Notes: a model not told the origin generated them from the sequence alone. A DNA stretch of 64,000 nucleotides from Cytophagaceae bacterium (GCA_027486845.1 JAIXOL010000003.1:1-64000); one strand, 5' to 3'; shown: positions 38,135 through 49,175, numbered from the stretch's first letter. Numbers and translations are program-made.

Positions 38135-39151
38135 ATGCGAATACCTTTGTTTTTAGTCAAAGTTTTCAATTATGAATATTGGCCTTGGTGGCTGTTTTAT
38201 TTGCCAATGACTCCGTATTGGCTTTATCAAGCCGTCAGAGCAAAGTCATTGACTTTTTTCACTGCAGTAAATCCAGGTATTGTGGCAGGAGGTTTTTATG
38301 GTGAACATAAAATTGAAATCATTAAGCATATTTCGGTTGAATATTTGGCCAAAACTATTTTTATTCATTTGGGTACAGCATTCGATGAGTTGCCTAAATT
38401 GTTGATAAATAACGTTTTACAATATCCAATTATTGCAAAACCAAATATTGGCGAGCGGGGAACTTCAGTGGCAAAAATTGAATCAGTTGAAGAACTTCAT
38501 CAATACCATGAGTCGGCCAATGCTGATTATTTAATTCAAGAATTTATTACGTATCCGATTGAGTTGGGAGTGCTTTTTAGTAGAATGCCAACTGATAAAA
38601 TTGGTAAAGTTTCATCGGTAACTTTGAAAGAATTTTTGAGTGTTACTGGTGATGGGAAATCTACAATTGAAGAATTAGTGTTGCAAAATACTCGTGCGAG
38701 ATTCCAATTAAAGATTTTACAAAAAAGACTCGGAAAAAGTATGCAGGATGTCTTGTCTTTGGGTGAAAATTATTTACTCGAACCTATCGGTAATCATTGT
38801 CGAGGGACGAAATTTGTAAATGCTAATCATTTGATTAATAATCAATTACACGAAGTTATTTCAAAAGTTTCGGAAGGGTTTGATGGTTTTTGCTATGGTC
38901 GATTTGATATGAAGGTTGAAAGTATTGATGATTTGTATGAAGGTAAAAATATAAGAATAATGGAGCTAAATGGTGTTAGTTCTGACCCTGGGCATATCTA
39001 CGACCCCCGTTATTATTTGTGGCAAGCTTACAGAAATTTAATGTGGCATTGGAAACGTGCCGCTGATATTAGCATTATTAATCAAAAAAAAGGAACGAAA
39101 CCGTTACCATTTTCTAAAATTTTGGCAATTGTGAAGGGGCATTTTTTGTGA
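38135..39151 (+). CDS. ATP-grasp protein (D-alanine-D-alanine ligase-like)
   Basis: YPIIAKPNIGERGTSVAKIESVEEL; YLIQEFI; GFCYGRFDMKVES...IRIMELNGVSSDPGHIYDPRY. Confidence 0.85.
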   Translation: MRIPLFLVKVFNYEYWPWWLFYLPMTPYWLYQAVRAKSLTFFTAVNPGIVAGGFYGEHKIEIIKHISVEYLAKTIFIHLGTAFDELPKLLINNVLQYPIIAKPNIGERGTSVAKIESVEELHQYHESANADYLIQEFITYPIELGVLFSRMPTDKIGKVSSVTLKEFLSVTGDGKSTIEELVLQNTRARFQLKILQKRLGKSMQDVLSLGENYLLEPIGNHCRGTKFVNANHLINNQLHEVISKVSEGFDGFCYGRFDMKVESIDDLYEGKNIRIMELNGVSSDPGHIYDPRYYLWQAYRNLMWHWKRAADISIINQKKGTKPLPFSKILAIVKGHFL

Positions 39152-39967
39152 TAAATTGGGGCTTTAGGCTTCGCTCAAATACTAAATATATCGTATCACA
39201 TTTATTAGTTGTCCCACACCTTTTTTCTTTGATGAGACGGTGTAGTACAAATAATTACAATTTAATTAATGACTGAATATTGAAAATTTCGATTTACATC
39301 CTTCACTATTATTTTCATGATATGAAAAAATAATACTTTAATTTAAAAACAAAGAAATGCATAGAACTCATGTTTTATTCAAATATAAACTATGTAAACC
39401 AATTTATAAGCTACGCAATAGGTAAATACAAACAGTTTTGAAATCATTGAAATGCTATTATGCATTAAAAGCTGATTCTTAAAAAAATACAATTCAAGTA
39501 TTTGTGGTTTAATTATCCTTCTATTAAAGAAGTTTTTTATAAATGCTTGATTCTGCAAACAGAATGAAAATTAAGTAATGTCTATTTTTTGTGAAATGAT
39601 ATAGATAGAAAAACATCATTTGTCGAAATAATATTGAATAATTGTAGGCTTGCATACTATTTTTCTATTTTTTTTAATTGTATTTTTCTAAGAATTTTTA
39701 TGTTTTTAAAAAATTGATTAAAAGTACTTAATTTATGCATTATTACTGGCATAATAATTAGGTGTATTTGATGATACGCCAAAGTATATTTGGAGAATTA
39801 GTTGAACTATAAAATATATACTAAGTGTTGTATTTATTTAATAATAAAATAAATTAAATGAAGAATGTTGTCTAAAACACTATTTTTATTTCGTCATTTC
39901 TGAAAAATGTTATATGTTTAATTCAAGAAACTATAAATGTACTATTTTATCGTGTGTATAAAATAAG

Positions 39968-39975
39968 TATTTTTG
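39968..39975 (+). promoter_or_regulatory. Putative -7 box TATTTTTG upstream of susC homologue 1
   Basis: Inside the 18-bp block aaaataagtatttttgta (39960-39977), which recurs upstream of susC homologue 2. Confidence 0.65.
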
Positions 39976-40012
39976 TAGCAGTTAATTAATTAATTAGTAA
40001 CCTAAAACTAAA

Positions 40013-43000
40013 ATGTACATGAAGAAGAAGAATCTACTTCTTAGTTTGCTAGGAGTCATCATGTCCTTTGCTGTTATGGCACAAGGCTCGAAGATAACTG
40101 GTAAAGTAACGTCATCAGATGATGGCTCAGGATTGCCGGGTGTAACGGTACAAGTAAAAGGTACTTCAAAGGGTTCGCAAACAGACATTGATGGTAACTA
40201 CTCAATCGAAGCTGCCACAGGAAGTACTTTAGTATTCAGTTTTGTGGGTATGAACACCCAAGAAGTAAAACTCGGAAGTCAGTCAGTGGTGAATGTTTCA
40301 CTAGGTGCTGATACCAAACAACTTTCTGAGGTAGTTGTAACAGCACAAGGTATTCAACGTGAAAAACGTGCTTTGGGTTATTCGGTTGCAACTGTCGATA
40401 AGAAAAACATTGAAGATCGTCCGCAAGCTGATGTGGGTCGTGTATTACAAGGCAAAATCGCTGGTGTAAACATTACTTCTACATCAGGTGTATCGGGTAC
40501 TGGTACAAACATCACTATTCGTGGTTATTCTTCGATTACTGGTTCAGTACAACCGCTTTTTGTGGTTGATGGTGTACCTTTCAATTCAAATACTAACACT
40601 CGTGGTGGTTTTACTTCGGGTGGTCAGTCATCTTCAAGTCGTTTTCTTGACCTTGATCCTAACAATATCGAAAACATTACAGTATTGAAAGGTTTGGCGG
40701 CAACAGTAACTTACGGTGACCAAGGTCGTAACGGTGTAATTTTGGTAACAACAAAGAATGGTAGCAAGAAAGCTCGCAAAACTGAGTATAACGTTACACA
40801 GTCTTTCTTTACGAACACTGCTCACTTACCAAAATATCAAAACTCTTACGTTGGTGGTTTTCAGCAAAACCTAGGTTATTTCTTTAGTAACTGGGGGCCA
40901 TCTTTAGAAGAAGCTAGAACTTACGCTTCTCAAAGCGGTAATGCTGCCTTGACAACTCATCCTTATGCTTTTTTGAGCAATGCTGCATTAAGAGCAGGAC
41001 AAGCGGATTATGTTGCCTCTGTGAGTCCATACAAAATGGAGGTTTTTCCAAATAACGTAAGTGATTTCTTCCGTACAGGTCAAATTTCAAATACTTCACT
41101 AAATATTTCGGGTGGTGGTGAGAAAGTTGGATATAATGTATCGGCTGGCTATAATAAAGAAGGTGGATATATTCCAAATAACAATCTAACGAAATTGAAC
41201 TTAGGTTTAGGTTTGAATGCTCAGATGAGTAAAAAACTGTCGGTTAATATGTCAATCAATTTTGCAAATACCGACCAAACATCACCTCCTTTGAGTTCAG
41301 GAACTGGTAATAATGCCAATGATTTCCCTTCGGTATTAGCTAATGTAATGTACACACCACGTCAAGTTGACTTGATGGGCTGGCCTTTTGAAGACCCAGC
41401 GACTGGTACAACGGTATATTTCCGTGGTGGAAATGATATTCCAAATCCAAGATGGGTATTGAATAACTACAAAACAACTGGTGTTGTTAATCGTGTATTT
41501 ACTGCTACAACTTTCAACTATGATATTGCAAAAGATTTATCTTTGATTTATAAAGTTGGTTTGGATACTTATGACGAAACACAAGAATTTTTACTAGGTA
41601 AAGGAGGCGTGCAATTGCCGAACGGCTTGTATAATACTTTGAACTTCAAAAATACCATTTGGGATAATAGTGCTATCTTATCTTATTCTAAACCAATAAC
41701 TGAGAAGTTTTCATTGTCAGGTAGAATTGGCGGTAATATTCGTAATGATAGATTTAATTTGTATAACATCAATAGCCAAAATCAATTGGCGAGAGGTTTA
41801 TTTACTCATAATAACTTTATTGATAATGCATCTTCAAATCTTAGAACTGAACAAACTCGTATGGGGCTTTTTGGAGAAATTACAGCTGATTACAGCAATT
41901 ATTTGTTCCTTAACCTAGCTGCTCGTAATGATTGGACATCGACAGTAGAAAAAGAAAATCGTCGTATTTTATATCCTTCAGTTAGTGCATCATTTGTGCC
42001 GACAACTGCCTTTCCAGCACTTCAATCAAATATCTTGAATTTCTTGAAAGTAAGAGTTGGTTATGGTACTTCGGCTGGTTTTCCAGACCCATACAGCACA
42101 AGGAATGTCTTGAACCAAAGTGCAAGAGGCTGGTTAAATGCATCAGGAACAGCTGTACAAACTCATTCAGTTGATAACACCTTGGGAAATCCAAACTTAA
42201 AGCCTGAGTTGCATGCAGAAACTGAATTAGGTATCGAAGGTAAAATGTTGAATAATAAAATAGGATTTGATTTAACTTTATATCGTCGTAATACAAAAAA
42301 CCTAATCACAAGAGCTCCATTGGATGCTTCAACAGGTTATACTTCGACTACAATCAACGTTGGTCAAATTCGTAACGAAGGAATTGAGTTTAGTTTAAAT
42401 GGTACACCGCTAACATTGAGTAATGGTTTCTCATGGGATGTAGCGGCAACTTTCTCTCGTAATTTACCAAAAGTGATTGATTTGGGTGGAACAATCCAAG
42501 AAGTACAAATCTCTGGTTTTGGTTCGGCATTGGGTAACTATGCCATTGTTGGTCAGCCATTCAATATTATTAAAGGTACAGGATTCCGTAGAAATGAGGC
42601 TGGTAAATTATTGATTGATGCTCTTGGATATTTGCAAGCAACTCCAACGCCAGTTGTACTTGGTGACCCGAATCCTGCATTCAACACAAGTTTGATTAAT
42701 ACTTTCAACTATAAAGGACTTTCATTGAGCGTAATGATGTCTTACCGTCATGGTGGTGTTATTTATTCATCAACTGCTGGAGCATTGTTGGGTCGTGGTC
42801 TTACTATTGAGTCAGGTCAAGAATCAGGTTATGATAGAGCCCAAACTTTTATTTTCCCAGGCGTAAAGGCTGACGGTCAACCAAACGATATTCAAATCAC
42901 TGGTTCGGATGTAAACTTCAACAATGTTTATTTCTTCGGTGATGAAGGTCGTATTTTTGATGGTTCAACAATTCGTTTGCAAGAAGTTTCATTGTCCTAC

Positions 43001-43216
43001 TCTTTGCCTAAGAAATTATTTGGTTCATCAATCGTTAAAGGAGCTTCTATTTCGTTCTCTGGAAACAACTTATGGTACAAAGCTTTGAATGTACCTGAAG
43101 GTGTAAACTTAGATACCGATAACTTAGGACTCGGAGTTGGTAATGGTCTTGGATTTGAATTCTTGACAGGACCAAGTGCAAGAAGACTCGGTGGAACATT
43201 AAAGTTGACTTTCTAA
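40013..43216 (+). CDS. SusC/RagA-family TonB-linked outer membrane protein 1
   Basis: Carboxypeptidase-like N-terminal domain ITGKVTSSDDGSGLPGVTVQVKGTSKGSQTD; TonB-box-like LSEVVVTA; GKIAGVNI...ITIRGYSSI plug; C-terminal RRLGGTLKLTF. Confidence 0.95.
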   Translation: MYMKKKNLLLSLLGVIMSFAVMAQGSKITGKVTSSDDGSGLPGVTVQVKGTSKGSQTDIDGNYSIEAATGSTLVFSFVGMNTQEVKLGSQSVVNVSLGADTKQLSEVVVTAQGIQREKRALGYSVATVDKKNIEDRPQADVGRVLQGKIAGVNITSTSGVSGTGTNITIRGYSSITGSVQPLFVVDGVPFNSNTNTRGGFTSGGQSSSSRFLDLDPNNIENITVLKGLAATVTYGDQGRNGVILVTTKNGSKKARKTEYNVTQSFFTNTAHLPKYQNSYVGGFQQNLGYFFSNWGPSLEEARTYASQSGNAALTTHPYAFLSNAALRAGQADYVASVSPYKMEVFPNNVSDFFRTGQISNTSLNISGGGEKVGYNVSAGYNKEGGYIPNNNLTKLNLGLGLNAQMSKKLSVNMSINFANTDQTSPPLSSGTGNNANDFPSVLANVMYTPRQVDLMGWPFEDPATGTTVYFRGGNDIPNPRWVLNNYKTTGVVNRVFTATTFNYDIAKDLSLIYKVGLDTYDETQEFLLGKGGVQLPNGLYNTLNFKNTIWDNSAILSYSKPITEKFSLSGRIGGNIRNDRFNLYNINSQNQLARGLFTHNNFIDNASSNLRTEQTRMGLFGEITADYSNYLFLNLAARNDWTSTVEKENRRILYPSVSASFVPTTAFPALQSNILNFLKVRVGYGTSAGFPDPYSTRNVLNQSARGWLNASGTAVQTHSVDNTLGNPNLKPELHAETELGIEGKMLNNKIGFDLTLYRRNTKNLITRAPLDASTGYTSTTINVGQIRNEGIEFSLNGTPLTLSNGFSWDVAATFSRNLPKVIDLGGTIQEVQISGFGSALGNYAIVGQPFNIIKGTGFRRNEAGKLLIDALGYLQATPTPVVLGDPNPAFNTSLINTFNYKGLSLSVMMSYRHGGVIYSSTAGALLGRGLTIESGQESGYDRAQTFIFPGVKADGQPNDIQITGSDVNFNNVYFFGDEGRIFDGSTIRLQEVSLSYSLPKKLFGSSIVKGASISFSGNNLWYKALNVPEGVNLDTDNLGLGVGNGLGFEFLTGPSARRLGGTLKLTF

Positions 43217-43276
43217 GAAAACGAATTGCTTAGATTCTCAGAATCAATCATTTAATCAGTTAAATCATAATAAAAA

Positions 43277-44914
43277 ATGATAAAGAAACTTAAAATATCC
43301 TTATTGGCTTTATGCACAATATTGGTGAGTTCTTGCGAATTGGATTTATTAGATAATCCAAGTGCAGTTACTACAAGCAATACTGACATAAACTACCTAC
43401 TCAATCAAATTCAAGTTAGTTTTCCTGGTCACTTTAATCAATTCAGTGACCCAGATATGCGTCTAATACGTATGATAAATCAAGGTGCAGCATTTTATGA
43501 TAATGCAGTTTCACCTGGTGGATTAGATTTAAACTGGAATACCGCTTATGCAACCATATTGAATGATGTAAAAACGCTGATTCCTATTGCCGAAAAATCA
43601 GAATTGTTTGTGCATGCGGGTGTTGCTCGTACAATTAGAGCGGCGGTTTTAGCCAATTTGGTAGACCACTTTGGTGATGTGCCTTACAGCGAAGCACTTG
43701 ATGCTGCTAACTTCAACCCTAAAGTTGAAAGTGGTGCTACAATTTATGCTGCTGCAATCAAAGACCTTGATGATGCTGTTGCTAACTTTACTGCAAAATC
43801 AAAGGGTGGTGTTACAAGTGATTTGTATTATGGTGGTGATACCGATAGATGGCTTCGTGCAGCTAATACATTAAAATTAAAATTGCTTTTGAATCGTCGT
43901 TTGATAGATGCTGCCGGTGCAACTTCAGGAATTAATGCATTAATTGCAGGCGGCAAATTAATTTCAAGCAATGCTCAAAATTTTGTGTTTAAGTTCGGAA
44001 CTAATCTTACTAACCCTGATACCCGTCATCCAAGATACCAAGGTCAATACTTACCAGCGGGTGGTGGTGATTATCAATCAAATGCTTATATGGGTATTAT
44101 GTATGATAAAGCTGACCCACGTATTCGAATGTATTTCTATCGTCAAACTATTAAAAATACTACCAATGTAAATGAGGTTCGTTGTATCACTAACACCAAA
44201 CCAAACCATTATTCAGTATCTGATTATTTCTGTTTGCCAACACCAGTTGGATATTGGGGACGTGACCACTTGAGTAACGAAGGTATTCCACCAGATGGTT
44301 TATTACGTACAGCTTGGGGACTTTACCCGGCGGGTGGTTTGTATGATAACGATGCAGGTAGAGGTGTTTCGCTTGGAGCAGGTGCAGGTGGTGCTGGTTT
44401 GCACCCAATTATGACACAATCATTTGTTGATTTTATGTTGGCTGAGTCAGCTTTGGTATTGAAAACTACGGGTTCGCCAAAAGCATTACTCGAATCAGGT
44501 ATTCGTAAATCAATGGCTGATGTAAGAGCGGCAGCAATGGGAACATCAGAAGGTTCAAAAGTTACTGCTTTTGAAACTGATAAGAAAATTGTTTGGGCAG
44601 ATGAAGTAAATAAATATGTAGCTGCAAGATTAGCAGACTACGACAAAGCAACAACTGATGCTGACAGACTAAATATTATTGCTAATGAATATTGGTTTGC
44701 TTTATACGGAAATGGTATAGAGGCATATAATATGTATCGTCGTACAGGAATGCCACGTAACATGCAACCGGCATTAGACCCAAATCCTGGTTCTTTTGTT
44801 AAGTCATTCTTCTATCCAACGGCATTTATTGCTCGTAATTCTACAGCAAAACAGAAAGCAAATGTGACAACGCCTGTTTTTTGGGATAATGGTTCGGCAG
44901 GTACATTAAAGTAA
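43277..44914 (+). CDS. SusD/RagB-family lipoprotein 1
   Basis: LVSSCELDLLDNPS lipobox; position after SusC; VDHFGDVPYSEA; GIEAYNMYRRTGMP. Confidence 0.9.
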   Translation: MIKKLKISLLALCTILVSSCELDLLDNPSAVTTSNTDINYLLNQIQVSFPGHFNQFSDPDMRLIRMINQGAAFYDNAVSPGGLDLNWNTAYATILNDVKTLIPIAEKSELFVHAGVARTIRAAVLANLVDHFGDVPYSEALDAANFNPKVESGATIYAAAIKDLDDAVANFTAKSKGGVTSDLYYGGDTDRWLRAANTLKLKLLLNRRLIDAAGATSGINALIAGGKLISSNAQNFVFKFGTNLTNPDTRHPRYQGQYLPAGGGDYQSNAYMGIMYDKADPRIRMYFYRQTIKNTTNVNEVRCITNTKPNHYSVSDYFCLPTPVGYWGRDHLSNEGIPPDGLLRTAWGLYPAGGLYDNDAGRGVSLGAGAGGAGLHPIMTQSFVDFMLAESALVLKTTGSPKALLESGIRKSMADVRAAAMGTSEGSKVTAFETDKKIVWADEVNKYVAARLADYDKATTDADRLNIIANEYWFALYGNGIEAYNMYRRTGMPRNMQPALDPNPGSFVKSFFYPTAFIARNSTAKQKANVTTPVFWDNGSAGTLK

Positions 44915-44953
44915 TTACTTTGATATTTATTTAATTTAAAACTTGAAAATATT

Positions 44954-45535
44954 ATGAGATATATAAAAGAAAGTTTAAGTATACTGTTTTTGGGAGCTAT
45001 GATGGCTTCGTGCGAAACACAGATGATTGAACCAATTGATTTGGAAAACTTAGAGCAAGGTGGCTATATTCGCACAATTTCACCATTGTCGGGAACAAGT
45101 GCCGTAAGAAACTTTAATGTGAGTAAAGCAAATATGGCTGGAACCAAAATGGAAATTGTTGCAGAGGCCGTTACACCTGATAAAGGAGCATTATTTGCTT
45201 CTTATGATTTAGTAGTGAAATTTGTAGATTTAACTCCTGCAAATGGAAATAAATCAACTTCTAATGTGGCTTTGAAGAGTTTTCCAGCATCAGCATTTAC
45301 AAAAGATGCAACTACAGGATACCCAAGGGCAACATTAACTATTACTGGGGCAGAAGCATTGGCGGCAACTAAAGTAGCGGCTGCGGATGTTTCGGTAGGT
45401 GATAGATTTGATGTTACTGGGACAATGAAGTTGACAAATGGTAAATCATTTACAGATACAAATACTAGTTCAAATATCACTGGTGGAGATTTCTATGCCT
45501 CGCCATTTGCCTATCGTTTGAATGTAGTTTTATAA
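44954..45535 (+). CDS. Hypothetical lipoprotein, third gene of susCD locus 1
   Basis: GAMMASCETQ lipobox; same-strand close spacing after susD homologue 1. Confidence 0.7.
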   Translation: MRYIKESLSILFLGAMMASCETQMIEPIDLENLEQGGYIRTISPLSGTSAVRNFNVSKANMAGTKMEIVAEAVTPDKGALFASYDLVVKFVDLTPANGNKSTSNVALKSFPASAFTKDATTGYPRATLTITGAEALAATKVAAADVSVGDRFDVTGTMKLTNGKSFTDTNTSSNITGGDFYASPFAYRLNVVL

Positions 45536-45550
45536 GATTACAGTTTCAAT

Positions 45551-45585
45551 AAAGAGGGTGCTTCATAACGAAGTGCCCTCTTTTT
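45551..45585 (+). terminator. Terminator of susCD locus 1
   Basis: aaagagggtgcttc-ataac-gaagtgccctcttttt. Confidence 0.85.
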
Positions 45586-45736
45586 GTTTGTAGCACGTCA
45601 TCTTCAATTTGGTTTTTATATATTTGTTATTTAAGTCGTTTTGAATAACAGTTTACTTGTAGATTTCATTATAAGCATAGATAATACTGAAAAAGAATAA
45701 AACCTTGAAATAATATTGTTTTTTATTTAAAATAAG

Positions 45737-45744
45737 TATTTTTG
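45737..45744 (+). promoter_or_regulatory. Putative -7 box TATTTTTG upstream of susC homologue 2
   Basis: Same 18-bp block aaaataagtatttttgta at 45729-45746. Confidence 0.65.
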
Positions 45745-45782
45745 TAAAACTAAATTAATAAATAACCTAAACTAAAACGTAC

Positions 45783-48700
45783 ATGAAGAAGAATCTACTT
45801 CTTAGTTTGCTGGGAGTCATCATGTCTTTTGCTGTAATGGCACAAGGTAAGAAGATAACTGGGAAAGTAACGTCATCGGATGATGGCTCAGGATTGCCGG
45901 GTGTAACGGTGCAAGTAAAAGGTACTTCAAAGGGTTCACAAACAGATATTGAGGGTAATTACTCAATTGAAGCTGCCACAGGAAGTACTTTAGTATACAG
46001 TTTTGTGGGTATGAACACCCAAGAAGTAAAACTTGGAAACCAGTCGGTTGTAAACATTTCATTAGGTGCTGACACAAAACAGCTATCTGAGGTTGTTGTA
46101 ACAGCTATCGGTATTCAACGCGAGAAAAAAGCTTTGGCTTATGCGGTATCTAACGTAAATGCTGAGTCTTTACAACAACGTTCTGAGCCAGATGCCTTGC
46201 GTGCATTAAATGGTAAAGTACCGGGTGTAAACATTATCTCAGGTGGTGGTGCTCCAGGACAAGCAACTCGTATCACGATTCGTGGTGCAAACTCATTTGC
46301 TGGAAACAACCAACCATTATTTGTTGTAGATGGTATTCCTTTCGACAACTCGGTAAACGCTACTAGTGGTTTTAACCAAAATACAGTAACTTCTAACCGT
46401 GCTTATGATATTGACCCTAACAATGTTGAGTCAATGACGATTTTGAAAGGTGCTGCTGCATCTGCTCTTTATGGTTCACGTGCTGCCAATGGTGTAGTTG
46501 TTATCACTACCAAAGCAGGTAGCAAGAATGCTAAGAAAGGTTTAGAAGTAACCTATAACTCATCTTATTCTACTGAGAAAATATCTACTGTTCCAGATTA
46601 CCAAGATTCATACACACAAGGTTCTAACCAAACTTATAATGGTGGATTTATCGGTAACTGGGGTTCTGCTTTCCCTGCTGAGGTTGATCGTATCAACCAA
46701 GGATTAGGTTTTGAGCGTTATTCTAAAATTATTGATGGTAATTACGCTGCTGGATTTGTTCCAAATCCACTTACTGGAGTTGCTTATGGTGCTGCTCGTT
46801 ACAAAACGGCTTTCCCTCAATTCTTAGATGCAAACGGAAATGCAACTCCTTATGAATTGAAGCCTTACGATATTATTGGTGGTTTCTTCCGTCGTGGTAG
46901 CGTTGTTGAAAATAGCTTTAATATCAGTTCAACTGGTAATACAACTACAATCAGTGCAGGTGCTTCACGTATGACCAACCAAGGTATCATACCTAACTCG
47001 GGTGCTGATCGTACTACTTTGAACTTTGGTGGTAATGCTACATTATCAAATAAATTGAATTTGAGTGGTAACGTAAACTACGTAAACACCAATCAAAATT
47101 CACCGCAATCAGGTGCTGGATACTACGCTGACTATGGTGGTTTGGCTGCTTCGGGCTCAATTTACTCACGTTTGTTTTACTTGCCACGTAACTTCGATTT
47201 GAATGGTCTTCCATTTGAAAACCCAGTAACAGGAGGAAACGTATTTTACCGTGCATTAGATAATCCACTTTGGACAGCTAAATACAATACTTATACAAGT
47301 AATGTAAACCGTGTATTCGGTAACATGGCATTGACTTATGATGTAGCCCCTTGGTTAAATTTAACTGCAAAAGGTGGTGTTAATACTTATGATGAAACTC
47401 GTAGAGATGTTTATCGTCCAGGTGGTAACTCAGTTCCGTTAGGTCAAGTTACTCGTGGTAATATCACGAATACTGAATTAGATTTCACTTTCTTGGCTTC
47501 AGCTGACAAGGACATCAGCGAAAAAATCAATATGCGTTTATTGGCTGGTTTCAATGCCAACCAGCGTTATAGAAATATCAGCAATTCATTAGGACAAACA
47601 GTTATTGACCCTAATTTATTGATTCTTGGCGGTACAAACGTGCAGTTTGCCTCAGAATTCCAAAGTTTACGTCGTCTTTATGGTTTCTTTGCTGAATACG
47701 GTGCATCATATAATAATTATGCATTCTTGACAGCAACTATCCGTAATGACCACTCTTCAACTTTGCCAGCAGCTAATAATAGCTATTTCTACCCTTCAGT
47801 AAGTGGTTCATTTATTTTCACCGAGGCGTTTAAATTGCCAACAAATATTTTGAGCTTTGGTAAAATTCGTGCAAACGTTGCGAAAGTTGGTAAAGATGCA
47901 GACCCATATCAGGTATTTACTTCATATAATTTTGCAGTACAATACTATAATGCCTCACCGATTTCAGCTACAAGATTGCCTTCTACACTTAATAATGCAA
48001 ACTTAAAGCCTGAGTTTACTACTGAATATGAATTAGGTACTGAATTGCAATTCTTTAAAAATAGAATTGGTGTTGACCTTGCTTACTTCAATCGTGTTTC
48101 AACTGACTTGATTGTAACAGCTCGTATCCCAACATCATCAGGTTTTGACTTTAAAGCAACGAATGCTGGTAAAATTATCAATAGAGGTTGGGAATTAGGC
48201 TTAAACTTAGTGCCAATCAAAATGAGCAATGGTTTTGAGTGGAACTCTTTTGTTGCCTATACTCGTCTTCGTTCAGAAGTCGCTGATGCGGGTCCATCAG
48301 GTGAGTTATTCTTAGGTGGTACTGGTCTTTCTTCAACTGGGACAATGCACCGAAATGGCAATCCTTATGGTATGATTTATGGTTCACGTAATGCTCGTGA
48401 CGACCAAGGAAATGTATTGATTAGCCCAACTACTGGTTTACCATTACAAGAGCCAACATCACAAATCTTAGCAAATCCTGCTCCTAACTTCACTGTGGGC
48501 TGGACAAACACATTTAGCTTCAAAGGCTTTAACTTATCAGTATTGATGGACTACCGTGATGGTGGAAGTATGTTCTCGGCAACTGCTGCTTCATTATTAT
48601 TGAGAGGTCAGTTGAAATTCTCTGAAGACCGTGAAGGTATGCGTATAATTCCAGGTGTATTGGGCGACCCTCAAACATACAAAGCATTGTTGAATGAATC

Positions 48701-49064
48701 TGGTAAAACAATCAAAAACACAATCCCAATGACTGCGTTCCAATCGCACTTCTCAAACGGATACGGTGCTTATGGTGCTGACGAAACTAACATTTACGAT
48801 ATTACAACTATTCGTTTGCGTGAGGTTTCATTAGGATACAACGTTCCTAAGGCTTTCTTGAAGAAAGCAATTCCATTTATTGGTGGATTGAGAGTTTCAT
48901 TATCAGGAAGAAACTTGTGGTTTAAATCACCAAACATGTTGACAGGCTTAAACTTCGATCCAGAAGTATTGTCAAACTTTGCTGATTCAAACATCCAAGG
49001 TTTTGACTTAGGTGCTGCTCCTTCAACTCGTCGTTTTGGTGCTAACTTATCAGTATCGTTTTAA
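45783..49064 (+). CDS. SusC/RagA-family TonB-linked outer membrane protein 2
   Basis: Near-identical N-terminal about 110 aa to homologue 1, then divergent plug and barrel; GKVPGVNIISGGGAPGQATRITIRGANS. Confidence 0.95.
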   Translation: MKKNLLLSLLGVIMSFAVMAQGKKITGKVTSSDDGSGLPGVTVQVKGTSKGSQTDIEGNYSIEAATGSTLVYSFVGMNTQEVKLGNQSVVNISLGADTKQLSEVVVTAIGIQREKKALAYAVSNVNAESLQQRSEPDALRALNGKVPGVNIISGGGAPGQATRITIRGANSFAGNNQPLFVVDGIPFDNSVNATSGFNQNTVTSNRAYDIDPNNVESMTILKGAAASALYGSRAANGVVVITTKAGSKNAKKGLEVTYNSSYSTEKISTVPDYQDSYTQGSNQTYNGGFIGNWGSAFPAEVDRINQGLGFERYSKIIDGNYAAGFVPNPLTGVAYGAARYKTAFPQFLDANGNATPYELKPYDIIGGFFRRGSVVENSFNISSTGNTTTISAGASRMTNQGIIPNSGADRTTLNFGGNATLSNKLNLSGNVNYVNTNQNSPQSGAGYYADYGGLAASGSIYSRLFYLPRNFDLNGLPFENPVTGGNVFYRALDNPLWTAKYNTYTSNVNRVFGNMALTYDVAPWLNLTAKGGVNTYDETRRDVYRPGGNSVPLGQVTRGNITNTELDFTFLASADKDISEKINMRLLAGFNANQRYRNISNSLGQTVIDPNLLILGGTNVQFASEFQSLRRLYGFFAEYGASYNNYAFLTATIRNDHSSTLPAANNSYFYPSVSGSFIFTEAFKLPTNILSFGKIRANVAKVGKDADPYQVFTSYNFAVQYYNASPISATRLPSTLNNANLKPEFTTEYELGTELQFFKNRIGVDLAYFNRVSTDLIVTARIPTSSGFDFKATNAGKIINRGWELGLNLVPIKMSNGFEWNSFVAYTRLRSEVADAGPSGELFLGGTGLSSTGTMHRNGNPYGMIYGSRNARDDQGNVLISPTTGLPLQEPTSQILANPAPNFTVGWTNTFSFKGFNLSVLMDYRDGGSMFSATAASLLLRGQLKFSEDREGMRIIPGVLGDPQTYKALLNESGKTIKNTIPMTAFQSHFSNGYGAYGADETNIYDITTIRLREVSLGYNVPKAFLKKAIPFIGGLRVSLSGRNLWFKSPNMLTGLNFDPEVLSNFADSNIQGFDLGAAPSTRRFGANLSVSF

Positions 49065-49175
49065 CTTAGCTATTAGCTGTTAGTTGTTAGTTGTTAGCCA
49101 AAAATTAATTCCATAATTTAGTTATGAATTAAATTAAAAAGTTAAAAGCTAAAAGCCAATCGCTAAAAGCATAAA
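49065..49175. repeat. Inverted pair of 7-bp-period arrays (NTTAGNN and GCTAAAA)
   Basis: cttagct attagct gttagtt gttagtt gttagcc (49065-49099); gttaaaa gctaaaa gccaatc gctaaaa gcataaa (49141-49175). Confidence 0.85.

Noticed and set aside
34957-39151. Vancomycin-resistance cluster (VanX-like plus D-Ala-D-Ala ligase-like)
   Set aside because: No vanH, vanA/B signature or VanRS; genes separated by pheS and an RNA methylase on differing strands.
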